A stretch of 64,000 nt of DNA from an uncultured Dehalococcoidia bacterium (GCA_951812625.1 CATOSP010000001.1:388065-452064); one strand, 5' to 3'; numbered from the stretch's first letter, positions 1 to 8,495 are shown. Translations and numbers: made by a program. The notes: generated by a model not told the origin, from the sequence alone.

Positions 1-463
1 TGGCTATGAACAGGACGATCATACAGGCTAGAAGGGCTTCCGCCATCGCCAGGTGCGCTGCTACCAGGGAGCCGTGCAACTCGGTCAAGACCGTGATGCC
101 GCCGAGTATCGCCTGGACTATGACCAGCACTACGGCGAGGGTTGTGCCCCAGGCGATCCCCTTGTCCCTACGGTGGACTGCCCAGGCAACGACGCAAGTA
201 GCGAAAACCAGTGGACCCACCAATGCCGATGCCACAAGGCGGTGGCTGTATTCAATGATCGCGTCTGCCCGCAGGGGAGGGATTACTTTGCCATAACACA
301 GAGGCCAGTCGGGGCAACCCAGCCCTGACTCGGTAACCCTCACCACACCCCCCAGCACCACAAGGGCGAATACGGATATCACGGATGCCAGACAAAGCCC
401 TTGGAACCACCGCTCGGGCCTGCTGGGCTGAGAAAGGGAAATGCCGGACTCCACTGCTGCCAT
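1..463 (-). CDS. ctaA: Heme A synthase, N-terminal part (COX15/CtaA family), runs off the window
   Basis: This partial minus-strand gene encodes about 154 N-terminal residues and continues past the window edge. Seen: a first membrane segment at residues 24-42, followed by the family signature GLGCPDWPLCYG, then EYSHRLVA (the conserved histidine is a heme ligand in the family) and ELHGSLVAAHLAMA. Family knowledge: the enzyme oxidises the C8 methyl of heme O to make heme A for aa3-type cytochrome oxidases, in the inner membrane. It implies aerobic respiration. The ATG at 463 gives a short cytoplasmic leader before the first helix. No partner oxidase gene is in the window. Confidence 0.93.
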   Translation of the reverse strand, partial: MAAVESGISLSQPSRPERWFQGLCLASVISVFALVVLGGVVRVTESGLGCPDWPLCYGKVIPPLRADAIIEYSHRLVASALVGPLVFATCVVAWAVHRRDKGIAWGTTLAVVLVIVQAILGGITVLTELHGSLVAAHLAMAEALLACMIVLFIA

Positions 464-732
464 CAGACCGGACAGCAAAGTATCATAGCGGCATTGGGTT
501 GTCAATTGACACAGGCACGCCGTTGGGTCAATGCACAGGCTGCCCGGCAACCGCCACTGAAAGGCACGGGGCCGGCCTGACAGAGAGCAGGATTGCGTGA
601 CCGTTGTCAGTTGGCCAGACCCGCCTGAGACGTGATGCCGCCCGATCAGTGGAAGGTGGTAGAGGATAGGGGCAGTCCGGGTTATCATTAGTAACGCGGC
701 AAACAAACAGCATCAGGAGGCAGAAGCAAGTT

Positions 733-1167
733 ATGGCCGAATACATACCGTCAACCAGCGATTGGGTGCGCGAGCAGGTGGAAGTTTACGAGGGCAGCGG
801 GGGCGCCGAAGGAACGACCTTGCGCGATACCGGGCTGCCCGTCATCATCGTGACAAATAGGGGGAACAAGACCGGGGCAATCCGCAAGACACCCCTGATG
901 CGGGTGAAGGACGGAAGCAACTACGTCCTGGTAGGGTCCCGCGGCGGCGCGCCAAAGAACCCGGTATGGGTGTACAACCTTCGGGCGGACGGCAACGTGG
1001 AGATCCGCGACGAGACCGAGGTCTATACGATGCGGGTCCGCGAGGTCCGGGATGAGTCGGAACGGGCGCGGCTGTGGGCCTTGTCGGTGGAGGCGTTCCC
1101 GCCCTACGAGGAATACCAGAACCGTACGTCGCGGAAGATTCCGGTGTTCGTTGCGGAGCCTGCATGA
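733..1167 (+). CDS. Deazaflavin (F420)-dependent nitroreductase family protein (DUF385/Ddn-like)
   Basis: The product is 144 residues, the usual length for the family. Seen: the core LPVIIVTNRGNKTG followed by RKTPLMRV and YVLVGSRGGAPKNPVWVYNL, which match the split-barrel flavin-binding fold of the Ddn/DUF385 family, where the GGxPxxPxWxxNL stretch contacts F420. Known members reduce quinones or nitro compounds using F420H2. A strong AGGAGG sits 12 bases before the ATG. It stands alone, facing away from the heme A synthase gene. With several LLM-class proteins elsewhere in the window it suggests that F420 is used, but no F420 biosynthesis gene is visible here, so cofactor and substrate are inferred. 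Confidence 0.88.
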   Translation: MAEYIPSTSDWVREQVEVYEGSGGAEGTTLRDTGLPVIIVTNRGNKTGAIRKTPLMRVKDGSNYVLVGSRGGAPKNPVWVYNLRADGNVEIRDETEVYTMRVREVRDESERARLWALSVEAFPPYEEYQNRTSRKIPVFVAEPA

Positions 1168-1189
1168 TCGGGGTCGCGCTCTCCTTCTG

Positions 1190-1330
1190 CATGGCCCAGG
1201 GTCTTTTCAAAGTCGTTCCCGCCACTCACACCGCTGGTCCTTGGCTTCTCGAAGGACGGGAGCACAGAATTCGTTGATGGCCTGACAGGCTCGCCAATAA
1301 TGGGTCCCAAAGGACTTTGAAAAGGCCATG
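1190..1330. repeat. Short element with imperfect terminal inverted repeats (MITE-like)
   Basis: The 362-base gap between the DUF385 and GYD genes holds this 141-bp stretch. Its left end carries CATGGCC followed by TTTTCAAAGTC, and its right end (1313-1330) carries the inverse complement GACTTTGAAAAGGCCATG; the left copy has seven extra bases between the two blocks. A smaller hairpin, GTCCTT/AAGGAC, lies inside. No coding sequence is evident. This is the size and form of a non-autonomous transposon remnant, but no target duplication was recognised. Confidence 0.5.
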
Positions 1331-1529
1331 GAGCTCTGGCATGTTGATAACATGTCGATAATATGTGAATGTAAATTAGAATATGTGCAACTACCTCTGT
1401 GGGCTTCCTTCCGGTCCGGTTGGGCGCTGTGTTTCAAATGCGCCTGTACCCGTTGGCCATCCACATCGTGAAACGCGTCCCTTTATGCACGTGATAAAGG
1501 GACCGAAACTAAATCAGGAGGCAAGGACG

Positions 1530-1850
1530 ATGCCCAAGTATCTCTTTCAGGCGAATTACACCGCGCAGGGTCTCCAGGGTCTGCTAAAGGAGGGAGGCTC
1601 TGCGCGCCGGCAGGTTTTCGATGAAATGGCGAGGGAGCAAGGGGGAACCCTGGAATCTTTCTACTACGCCTTCGGAGGCTCCGACCTGTACATTACCTTC
1701 GACCTCCCGGATGCGGCAACCGCCGCGGCTGTCTCCTTGAACATTGGCGCAGGCGGCGCCCTCGATATCAGCACAGTTCAACTGATTACCGCCGAGGAGA
1801 TTGACCAAGCTTGCGGCAAAACGGTAACTTACCGCCCACCGGGAGCGTAG
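1530..1850 (+). CDS. GYD domain-containing protein
   Basis: The product is 106 residues beginning MPKYLFQANYTAQGLQGLL, typical of the GYD family (small alpha/beta proteins of about 100 residues, unknown biochemical role, ferredoxin-like fold). The conserved centre reads ESFYYAFGGSDLYITFDLPD. The open frame extends upstream to 1383, but a clean AGGAGG at 1516-1521 fixes the start at 1530. The gene is monocistronic, followed about 200 bases later by tRNA-Phe. Function is not known; members often sit near oxidoreductases, which fits the general gene content here but proves nothing. Confidence 0.85.
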   Translation: MPKYLFQANYTAQGLQGLLKEGGSARRQVFDEMAREQGGTLESFYYAFGGSDLYITFDLPDAATAAAVSLNIGAGGALDISTVQLITAEEIDQACGKTVTYRPPGA

Positions 1851-2050
1851 CCGGCCTTTCGCCCGCTCCGACGTTGATGCCGCGGCAATTCTGCGTCTCT
1901 ACCGGGGAAGTAATTTGTTGTGAAGTGGTCCCTTGTGGAGTTGTCCGTGGAGCGGTCCAAGGTAGGGCCTTTGAAAGCACCCTGCCTTTGGGTGCATGGG
2001 CACGCATTTCTTGACAGTCCAGACGGCCAGCGTTAACATTGTTCTCCCTT

Positions 2051-2126
2051 GCCGAGGTAGCTCAGGTGGTAGAGCACGGCACTGAAAATGCCGGTGTCGA
2101 CAGTTCGACTCTGTCCCTCGGCACCA
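2051..2126 (+). tRNA. tRNA-Phe (GAA)
   Basis: Cloverleaf elements are all readable: acceptor GCCGAGG/CCTCGGC, D arm with GGTGGTAGAGC, anticodon stem CGGCA/TGCCG around the loop CTGAAAA (anticodon GAA with U33), and a T arm with GTTCGACTC. The CCA end is encoded (2124-2126). A strong hairpin follows 40 bases downstream. Confidence 0.96.
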
Positions 2127-2166
2127 TCACTAAACAGCACAGCGTGGGTTGGCCGCGCAGCCCGGC

Positions 2167-2207
2167 AAATCAGAACGCCTCCCTGAATCAGGGAGGCGTT
2201 CTGATTT
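2167..2207. terminator. Perfect 20-bp hairpin between tRNA-Phe and the stress-protein gene
   Basis: AAATCAGAACGCCTCCCTGA and its exact complement are separated by one base, so the usable loop is about five bases. The flanking A and T runs let it work as a bidirectional terminator for the tRNA (plus) and the convergent universal stress protein gene (minus), which ends at 2215. Confidence 0.85.
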
Positions 2208-2214
2208 CTACCTT

Positions 2215-3180
2215 CTACGCCGCTGCGGGCCGCAAGTACGGCAAGGGATGGTTCCCGCTGGAGCGGAGCAGCAGCACCGGCCCCCCGGAGTTGCGCACAA
2301 CCCGGTCCGCGACGCTGCCCATGACCCAGCGGCCCACGCCGGAACGCCCGTGGGTGGTCATGGCAACCAGCCGGTCGGGACTCTCATTGGCCACGTCGAT
2401 GATCGCGGCTGCGGGGTCTCCCTGGATCAGCCGCGTCTCCACCGTGCCGATGCCCTCCTGCTGCAGCCGCCCCTTCAGTTGCTCCAGGTATCCGGCGGCT
2501 TCCGTCTCCACCTGCGCCGCCATAGACTCGGCCATGCTCTCGAACGTGGGATTGTAGAACTCCGGCGCAGCGGCCCGCCGGAGGTACTCGTCCCAGGTGG
2601 GCATCACCCGCACCAGTTCCACCGGCAGGTCCAATTCCCTGGCAACCGGTACCATGTAGGGAATAACCTCCTCGGCCAGGGCCGAACCGTCCACCGGCAG
2701 CACCACCCTGCTGAACTGCTCCTCATGGCTCGTGCCTTCCTCGCCTGAACGCACGATCAGCAGCGGACTTGTGGTCAGGTGCAGCACACGGTCGGCCACG
2801 CTGCCCAACCACCACCGGGCCACCCCCGCTCGCCCGTGGCCGGACATGGCGATGAGGGTTCCGGGGGTCCGTTCGGCCTCGGCAACGATCTCATGGGCAG
2901 GTGTTCCCGGAGGAGTGACCGTGGAGACCTCCAGCCTGCCCTCCCGGAGTCCCGATGCCACCCCGTTCAGGTATGACCCCGCATGGTCTTCCAGGTGGGT
3001 ATCAGACTCGTACTCGGGGGGTTCAGGGGAGTCGCTGCGGCCGACGACGGGAGTGACCGGCTCCGCCACGGTTATCAGAGTCACCGGCACCGCCAGCCCA
3101 AAAGCCAACTGGCGTACATACGGAAGCACCTGCTCACTTAAGGATGACCCATCAAGCGGCGTCAATATCCGGGAATACAT
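2215..3180 (-). CDS. Universal stress protein, tandem two-domain
   Basis: The 321-residue product has two UspA domains: residues 1-140 start MYSRILTPLDGSSLSEQ and end in SGHGRAGVARWWLGSVADRV; residues 155-310 start VVLPVDGSALAEE and end in THGRSGVGRWVMGSVADRV. Both carry the G-x2-G-x9-G-S nucleotide-binding signature, so the ATP-binding subtype is likely. Family members act in the cytoplasm during stress. Two in-frame ATGs (3186, 3180) are possible; the AGGAG spacing (8 bases) favours 3180. A family A repeat lies about 80 bases upstream. Confidence 0.92.
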   Translation of the reverse strand: MYSRILTPLDGSSLSEQVLPYVRQLAFGLAVPVTLITVAEPVTPVVGRSDSPEPPEYESDTHLEDHAGSYLNGVASGLREGRLEVSTVTPPGTPAHEIVAEAERTPGTLIAMSGHGRAGVARWWLGSVADRVLHLTTSPLLIVRSGEEGTSHEEQFSRVVLPVDGSALAEEVIPYMVPVARELDLPVELVRVMPTWDEYLRRAAAPEFYNPTFESMAESMAAQVETEAAGYLEQLKGRLQQEGIGTVETRLIQGDPAAAIIDVANESPDRLVAMTTHGRSGVGRWVMGSVADRVVRNSGGPVLLLRSSGNHPLPYLRPAAA

Positions 3181-3262
3181 GCTCATATCTCCTTGAAAAT
3201 GCTGCCTGTCACTCACATTCCAAGCCGCCGAGGCACAGCGAGCGCTGGAGTCACGCACCTCT

Positions 3263-3320
3263 GCAATGGGGATCCTCTGCGGCCGCTCCGGCCCGCAGCA
3301 GGTGGAGGATCCGTCCCTCA
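3263..3320. repeat. Family A GGATCC repeat, copy A1
   Basis: GGATCC boxes occur at both ends and GCGGCCGCTCCGGCCCG in the middle. It lies upstream of the universal stress protein gene. See the family A finding for the other copies. Confidence 0.7.
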
Positions 3321-3365
3321 AGCGGAAGGGGCGACTGGAAGGGACTGTACAAACAGTATAACTGC

Positions 3366-4310
3366 CTAGCCCGCCCTGGACAGGTCCGCAATCAGGCTGG
3401 TGGCGCGATGCACCGACTCACCGGGGTTGGGGCCCGCGCCCATAGGCGAGAGCAGTACCTCGCTGGCTCCGAAGGAGAACATCTCCTCTATCCGTTCCGT
3501 GACCCTGGCCTCGTCTCCCCAGAAGACCACCGAGTCTATCATTGCATCGCTCCACGTCCCCTCGGCGGCCTCGGAGAATCCGGCGTCGATCAGCATCCGC
3601 TGGTAGAAGGGTAGCCTGGGATTGGTGATCTGCCGCCGCACCAGTTCCCGGACCTCGTCGGCGTTTTCGTGGACGCATACCGGGGCATGGGCGATCAGGG
3701 GCGGCGTCTCCCTTCCGGCTTCCTCCGCGCCCTTGCGCATCGCTGGCAGGGCAATGTCACGGAGATATACGCCGGGGCATATCCAGCTGATTGCCCCATC
3801 GGACTCGGCCCCGCAGAGCTCGAAGGAACCCCGCTGCAACGCCGACGCCATCACAGGCACGTCCACAGGGGCGGCGATGCGGTCATGGGCGTGGTAATAC
3901 TCCCCATCGAAGTCCACTTCTCCCTGCTGGAGCAGCGACTTCAGTATGCGCAGGTACTCCCGCAGCCGGGCTAGCGGCCTGCTCATCTGCACTCCCATCG
4001 CCCGCATCAGCGGCCTGTGGCTGGGACCCACCCCCAAGCGGAACCTGCCGGGGGCAAGCTGGGCGATGACCTGCACTTGCTGCACCATCACCAGCGGATG
4101 CCTCGGGAAGGTGGGAACGATGGACGTGCCGAACTTTATGCTTTCCGTCTGCACCGCGGCCGCGGCAAAGGTTGTCAGGCTGTCGGGACGCGCGCCACCG
4201 GTGGTCAACCATACTGCGGGAATCCCGGCTTGCTCACAGCGTCCGATCCGGCCCAGGACCTCTGGCGAATCCGCGCCGCTTACTGCCACTCCGATCAGTT
4301 TTTCGCTCAT
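3366..4310 (-). CDS. LLM-class flavin/F420-dependent oxidoreductase
   Basis: The 314-residue TIM-barrel protein of the luciferase-like monooxygenase family begins MSEKLIGVAVSGADSPEVLG. Seen: VWLTTGG near residue 33, the conserved FGTSIVPTFPRHPLVMVQQ strand, and LAPGRFRLGVGPSHRPLM, the family glycine-rich stretch. The class includes FMN monooxygenases and F420-dependent dehydrogenases; the sequence alone does not decide between them. AGGAG precedes the ATG. It is one of four such proteins in the window and stands alone between the stress protein and a small hypothetical gene. Confidence 0.9.
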   Translation of the reverse strand: MSEKLIGVAVSGADSPEVLGRIGRCEQAGIPAVWLTTGGARPDSLTTFAAAAVQTESIKFGTSIVPTFPRHPLVMVQQVQVIAQLAPGRFRLGVGPSHRPLMRAMGVQMSRPLARLREYLRILKSLLQQGEVDFDGEYYHAHDRIAAPVDVPVMASALQRGSFELCGAESDGAISWICPGVYLRDIALPAMRKGAEEAGRETPPLIAHAPVCVHENADEVRELVRRQITNPRLPFYQRMLIDAGFSEAAEGTWSDAMIDSVVFWGDEARVTERIEEMFSFGASEVLLSPMGAGPNPGESVHRATSLIADLSRAG

Positions 4311-4380
4311 CTCACGCTCCTGCCGGTGTACTCGATTCCGGGATAAAACATCCTGTCAGTCTAGTACGTTCCGATGACGC

Positions 4381-4499
4381 TGGGGACCGATCCTGCCCGC
4401 CGCTCCCCGCTTGAGATACAGGTCCCCAGCGAGTGAAGGGCCCCGGCCACGCAGGGGATCCCCGTTTCCAGTCTCGCCGTTATGGGCGGCGTTCTCAGT
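4381..4499. repeat. Family A repeat, extended copy A2
   Basis: It begins GGGGACCGATCCTGCCCGCC and ends GGGCGGCGTTCTCAG, with about 60 extra bases between the halves including an internal inverted repeat of the GGGGAC and GTCCCC type. It lies just past the end of the gene that terminates at 4511 and upstream of the LLM gene that begins at 4310. Confidence 0.65.
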
Positions 4500-4510
4500 G
4501 AAAGCGATTT

Positions 4511-4744
4511 CTAGGCGGGATCCAGCCAGTCTTCTCCAATCAGCACCACGTCCTCGTTGGCCAGTTCCACGTAATACGACGGGAACTTCTCCGCGTATTC
4601 CGAACCTGCGGCCTCAAGCCAGTCTGCGGTGTTCTGCGGCGCAATGGTCCCAATCGACCCCTTGGCGTCACGGGGAGGCTCCTTGTAAGTGCCGCCGGCC
4701 GTCTTGATTCGCACCTGCTGGCTGATGCTGAATTTCCTGTCCAT
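4511..4744 (-). CDS. Small conserved-looking protein, SH3-like barrel suspected
   Basis: The product is 77 residues and not recognised. GAGGAGG stands five bases before the ATG, which supports expression. The pattern is VRIKTAGG near the start, GSIGTIAP in the middle, and SYYVELANEDVVLIGEDWLDPA at the end. Short strands, glycine turns and an acidic tail resemble small SH3-type beta barrels found in KOW or nitrile-hydratase-beta-like proteins, but this is only a fold guess. It has no operon partner; a family A repeat follows its stop. Confidence 0.65.
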   Translation of the reverse strand: MDRKFSISQQVRIKTAGGTYKEPPRDAKGSIGTIAPQNTADWLEAAGSEYAEKFPSYYVELANEDVVLIGEDWLDPA

Positions 4745-5025
4745 AGGCCCTCCTCGCCCAAACCTCCGGCTCGTTTCATCAAGACCATCGCGCCCGTCCC
4801 GCGCGCCCGTGGGGTGGCAGGGCGGGTTCGGACGGTGGGACGGGCGTAGTATATCATTAGACCCGTTTCAACCATTGCGTGACGGTCGGCTTGTACGCTG
4901 AGGAATCCCTCCGCCAGCATCTGGTGATATACTCTCCGGGCAGTCCGGCGGCTGCATGACAGACTCCGTGATCCGTCGGTCGCCGGGACAACCGAGAGGA
5001 CCGAAAATCGGAACAGGGGAAGGGA

Positions 5026-5772
5026 ATGGAAACAGGACTCAAGGACAAGGTCGTTATGATTACCGGGGCAACGCGCAATCACGGCAGGGCAAGCGCGTTG
5101 GGCTTCGCCAAAGAGGGGGCCAATCTGCTGCTGTGCACCCGGCAGAGCATGGACCTTCTGGAGGAGACGGCAACGATGGCTGCCGAGTCCGGCGTGCGGG
5201 TCGTGACCGGGCAGTGCGACGTCAGCAGCGAGGCCGACGTTGCCTCCTTCGTGGAGATGGGCATGGCCGAGTTCGGCCGCATCGACGTGCTGGTGAACAA
5301 CGCCGTCTGGCGGGTGCGCGAGAGCCTGATGGACCTGACCGCCGACAAGTGGGAAGGTGCGCTGGCCGTCAACGTCGATGCCCTGTTCCTTACCTGCAAG
5401 GCCGTGCTGCCCAGCATGGTGGACAACCAGTGGGGACGCATCATCAACTACTCCGGGATCGCCCCCTTCCGCGGCGTATCCGGTCAGGGCACCTTGAAGA
5501 TGGCCGTCGAGGGGTTCACACGGGCTCTGGCGAAAGAGTACGGGACGCACAACATCACCGCCAACTGCGTCGGCCCCGGCAGCATCCAGGTGGTGCGCAC
5601 CCTCGGACAGGAATCGTCGCCTCATGAGCGCACTATGGACATGCCCATTCCCATCCCCCGTCAGGGTACGGTGGAGGAATGCTCGGCCCTGGCTGTGTTC
5701 CTGGCCAGCGAGCAGGCGTCCTACATCACCGGTCAGGCATACCTGGTCAACGGTGGGGCCCATTTCCTGTAG
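5026..5772 (+). CDS. Short-chain dehydrogenase-fold protein lacking the catalytic tyrosine
   Basis: The 248-residue SDR starts METGLKDKVVMITGATRNHG. Seen: a nucleotide-binding turn TGATRNHG (the usual TGxxxGxG has one glycine replaced), VNNAV at residue 90, and IINYSG with the family serine. At the catalytic YxxxK position the sequence is QGTLK: the tyrosine is glutamine, the lysine stays. The C-terminal LVNGGAHFL is normal. The tight core suggests a maintained fold. It is followed 91 bases later by a paralog and then a crotonase, probably one transcript. It is either non-catalytic or uses other residues; this is an inference from the motif only. Confidence 0.9.
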   Translation: METGLKDKVVMITGATRNHGRASALGFAKEGANLLLCTRQSMDLLEETATMAAESGVRVVTGQCDVSSEADVASFVEMGMAEFGRIDVLVNNAVWRVRESLMDLTADKWEGALAVNVDALFLTCKAVLPSMVDNQWGRIINYSGIAPFRGVSGQGTLKMAVEGFTRALAKEYGTHNITANCVGPGSIQVVRTLGQESSPHERTMDMPIPIPRQGTVEECSALAVFLASEQASYITGQAYLVNGGAHFL

Positions 5773-5863
5773 TGGCAATCCCTCTGCCGGAACACTAACC
5801 CGGCGCTTTCCCGAAATCGGGAATCCGTAGTCACCCCATTTCCCCGAATGGAGGCATCGCACC

Positions 5864-6604
5864 TTGCAAACAGGACTGGCAGGAAAGACCGTACTGATAA
5901 CCGAGGCCACTCGCAACCTCGGCAGAGCCACTGCCCTGGCCTTCGCCGCCGAGGGCGCAAACCTCGCGCTGGCAAGCCTTGAAGGCGGGGAAGCCCTCGA
6001 GAAGACCGCCCATGAAGCGGCTCAACTGGGCGTCAAAACCCTCACCGCGGCCTGCGACACCGGAAACGAGAACCAGGTCCGCGACTTGGCGCAGAAAGTC
6101 CTGGCCGAGTTCGGCAGCGTAGACGTTCTGGTCAACAACGCCATGCTGCCCGTGGACTCCGTCCCTCTGGGAGAGATAACCTTCGAGACCTGGAGGCGCA
6201 AGATCAACGTGGAGTTGCGCGGCGCAATGGTCGTCTGCCAGGCCGTCATCCCCTCGATGGTGGAGCGCAACTGGGGCCGCGTGATCAACTTCGCCGGCCT
6301 GTCCGCCTTCCAGGGCCAGGACGCCATCAGCAGCACCGCCGAGCTTGGCATCGTCGGCCTCACTCGGGGACTGGCCCGCGAGTTCGGGCCGCACAACATC
6401 ACCGCCAACTGCATCTGCCCCGGCGGCGTGGACCCATCCGCGGGCGCGGAACCCCTGTCCTATCCTCCCGACGACGCAGACCCCATACCCCGCTGGGGAA
6501 AGGGCGAGGAAGTAGGCTTCTTGGCCGTCAGCCTCGCTAGCGAGGACGCAGGCTACCTCACCGGCCAGTGCCTCCTGCCCAACGGCGGCAAGTATTTCCT
6601 GTAA
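5864..6604 (+). CDS. Short-chain dehydrogenase-fold protein lacking both catalytic residues; TTG start
   Basis: The 246-residue paralog of the preceding gene begins QTGLAGKTVLITEATRNLGRA. The glycine motif is further decayed (TEATRNLG) and at the catalytic site the usual YxxxK reads SSTAE, so both tyrosine and lysine are gone. VNNAM, VINFAG and LLPNGGKYFL keep the fold. The start is TTG, set by GGAGG nine bases upstream; the nearby ATG at 5848 is out of frame. Side-by-side paralogs with complementary losses could form a heterodimer or act as binding proteins; that is speculation. Confidence 0.88.
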   Translation: MQTGLAGKTVLITEATRNLGRATALAFAAEGANLALASLEGGEALEKTAHEAAQLGVKTLTAACDTGNENQVRDLAQKVLAEFGSVDVLVNNAMLPVDSVPLGEITFETWRRKINVELRGAMVVCQAVIPSMVERNWGRVINFAGLSAFQGQDAISSTAELGIVGLTRGLAREFGPHNITANCICPGGVDPSAGAEPLSYPPDDADPIPRWGKGEEVGFLAVSLASEDAGYLTGQCLLPNGGKYFL

Positions 6605-6681
6605 CACGCCTGGGGCAGTCTGCTGAAAGACGGAGTCATAAGGGCGGATAACAGCAATAGCAACAAGCAGGAGGCCCGGCC

Positions 6682-7491
6682 ATGCCCGACCTGACCTACG
6701 AACCCTACCCTGAAAAGCACTACGCCATATTCAGGATGACCCGCCCCGACCGGCTGAACGCCCAGGGTGCCCAGATGCGCCAGGACCTCGAAGAAGCCAT
6801 CCTGGAGTTCACCCAGGACCCGGACATGCGCGTCGGCATCGTCACAGGCGAGGGCCGCGCCTTCTCCGCCGGGGCCGACCTCCGGGAAATGGCCGAGCGC
6901 AACGCCGCTGCCGCTCCTACCATACCCGCCGAGGAGCGCCCCATACCGCCGCCTCAGGTCAGCGTCGACCTCAGGGTGGGGCAGCCCTTCTCCCGCAATC
7001 CCAAGCCCTTCATCGCCGCCGTCAACGGGCTGGCCATCGCCGCCGGGATGGAACGCGCCGCCGACTGCGACATCCGCATCGCGTCCACCGAGGCCTACTT
7101 CGGCCTGTTCGAGGTCAAGCGCGGCATACTGGCCAACCACGCCATTCACCACCTGGCGCGCGTCATGCCCTACGGCGAGGCCATGTACCTGCTCCTCACC
7201 GGCGACACCCTCAGCGTCGAAGAGGCCCACCGCCTCGGCTTCGTCCACGAGGTCGTCGAGCCGGAACAGTTGATGCCCCGCGCCGTGGAGATTGCCGAGA
7301 CGATCGGCGCAAACGCCCCCCTCGCCGTCCAGGGCACCAAGGCCGTAGCCCAGCACTGGCGGCTCTACGGGATGGACCAGTCCCTGCAGCTCAACGCCTG
7401 GGTCAACTTCCGCGTCAACAACTCCGAGGACGCCAAAGAGGGCCCCCGCGCCTTCGCCGAAAAGCGTCCCCCGGTTTGGAAAGGCCGCTAA
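6682..7491 (+). CDS. Enoyl-CoA hydratase/isomerase family (crotonase)
   Basis: The 269-residue crotonase has the two oxyanion-hole segments FSAGADLREM (about 61-70) and NGLAIAAGMERAADCDI (about 115-131). The C-terminal stretch NSEDAKEGPRAFAEKRPPVWKGR is the usual family ending. Family members hydrate, isomerise or cleave acyl-CoA thioesters in the cytoplasm. CAGGAGG precedes the ATG. It follows two SDR genes by 77 bases. Its last 188 bp, including the stop and 13 bases beyond, recur in degenerate form at 8725-8912, with the spondin gene in between. Confidence 0.93.
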   Translation: MPDLTYEPYPEKHYAIFRMTRPDRLNAQGAQMRQDLEEAILEFTQDPDMRVGIVTGEGRAFSAGADLREMAERNAAAAPTIPAEERPIPPPQVSVDLRVGQPFSRNPKPFIAAVNGLAIAAGMERAADCDIRIASTEAYFGLFEVKRGILANHAIHHLARVMPYGEAMYLLLTGDTLSVEEAHRLGFVHEVVEPEQLMPRAVEIAETIGANAPLAVQGTKAVAQHWRLYGMDQSLQLNAWVNFRVNNSEDAKEGPRAFAEKRPPVWKGR

Positions 7492-7585
7492 CCCCGCAGC
7501 ATCCCAGCGTCTCTACGACTCCAGTAAGCCCAGCCCCACCAAAGCTGGATCCTATGTGGGATCCGTGATTTTGCTGTGTGAAATC

Positions 7586-7642
7586 TTGACTCAATATTAG
7601 TTATCTGTTACAGTAATAATCGATACTGATTATTCAGTATCG
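7586..7642 (+). promoter_or_regulatory. Predicted promoter with palindromic operator for the spondin gene
   Basis: TTGACT (7586-7591) and TACAGT (7609-7614) are 17 bases apart, a good sigma-70-type pair. Directly at the expected start site lies CGATACTG (7621-7628), six bases, then CAGTATCG (7635-7642), a perfect inverted repeat. The AT-rich stretch around it stands out from the GC-rich surroundings. This layout suggests a repressor site overlapping the transcription start; the regulator is not in view. Confidence 0.6.
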
Positions 7643-7728
7643 CCATATCCACGGATCCTCAGGAGGCAGCATATGATGTCCCACCTCAACATATGAAGGC
7701 ACACCCACCCATTTCAGGAGAATCACCG

Positions 7729-8433
7729 ATGAAAAAGCGAATTTCCATAGTTGTGGCGCTGGCGGTCTTGGCCTCCCTGGCTACCCTGCTGGCGGCCAGC
7801 CTGATCAGCGCCGATGACAACAACCAACAGCGGTATGTAGAGGTTTCCCTGACCAACCTGACCCCCGGTCAGGTACTGTCCCCGGTCTTCATCGCCAGGC
7901 ACGACGGGCGCATGGAGCCCCTTTACACCCTGGGGCAGCCGGCCAGTGAAGCCGTGGCCAAGGTGGCTGAAGACGCTGACACCGCCGACCTGCTGGCCCA
8001 GTGGGACCCCGAGGCCAACAGTCACATCAGCGAGTCCATGGTGTTGAAGCTGGACGACGGCCCCATTCCCCCGGGCAAGACCGTCTCGACCCGGTTTGAA
8101 ATCGACGATGGCAACACCCGGCTGTCCTTCATCAGCATGTTGGTCACCACCAACGACGCCTTCATCGGCGGCAACGGCGTTGACCTTACCGAGTCCCGCG
8201 CCATCAACCTGACCGCCTACGACGCGGGCAGCGAGTTCAACAGCGAGAGCTGCACCTACATCCCCGGCCCGCCCTGCGGCAACCACGCCGAGGATGACGC
8301 CACGGCAGAGGGCTACGTTCACGTGCACAACGGCATCCACGGTGGCGAAGGCTCCGGCCTGGACCCGGCCACTCACGACTGGCGCAACCCCGTGGCCCGC
8401 CTGACCATCAAGAGCTGGGTGCTGCTGGACTAG
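7729..8433 (+). CDS. Exported spondin-domain protein
   Basis: The 234-residue product has a signal peptide (MKKRISIVVALAVLASLA, cut probably after ASLISA near residue 27) and a bacterial spondin domain from about residue 32: YVEVSLTNLTPGQVLSPVFI, the GNGVDLTESRAINLTAYDAG core, and a C-terminal strand ending ARLTIKSWVLLD. An in-frame ATG at 7693 exists but AGGAG eight bases before 7729 decides the start. Spondin domains are extracellular beta-sandwich modules; bacterial roles are little known. The gene has its own promoter and a strong terminator, so it is a self-contained unit between a crotonase and a copy of the crotonase 3' end. Confidence 0.87.
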   Translation: MKKRISIVVALAVLASLATLLAASLISADDNNQQRYVEVSLTNLTPGQVLSPVFIARHDGRMEPLYTLGQPASEAVAKVAEDADTADLLAQWDPEANSHISESMVLKLDDGPIPPGKTVSTRFEIDDGNTRLSFISMLVTTNDAFIGGNGVDLTESRAINLTAYDAGSEFNSESCTYIPGPPCGNHAEDDATAEGYVHVHNGIHGGEGSGLDPATHDWRNPVARLTIKSWVLLD

Positions 8434-8495
8434 GGCTTCGGCACGGATAGCCACGCTGTTCTGACCTGAAAGCAGCGCAGCAGCCGAAAGCAAGG

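Noticed and set aside
6-328. Plus-strand frames at the left edge
   Set aside because: They are antisense to the heme A synthase gene, whose conserved motifs read clearly on the minus strand.
4540-5931. A 463-codon open frame on the minus strand
   Set aside because: It runs antisense to the SDR gene and in another frame through the small 4511 gene; no domain is recognisable.
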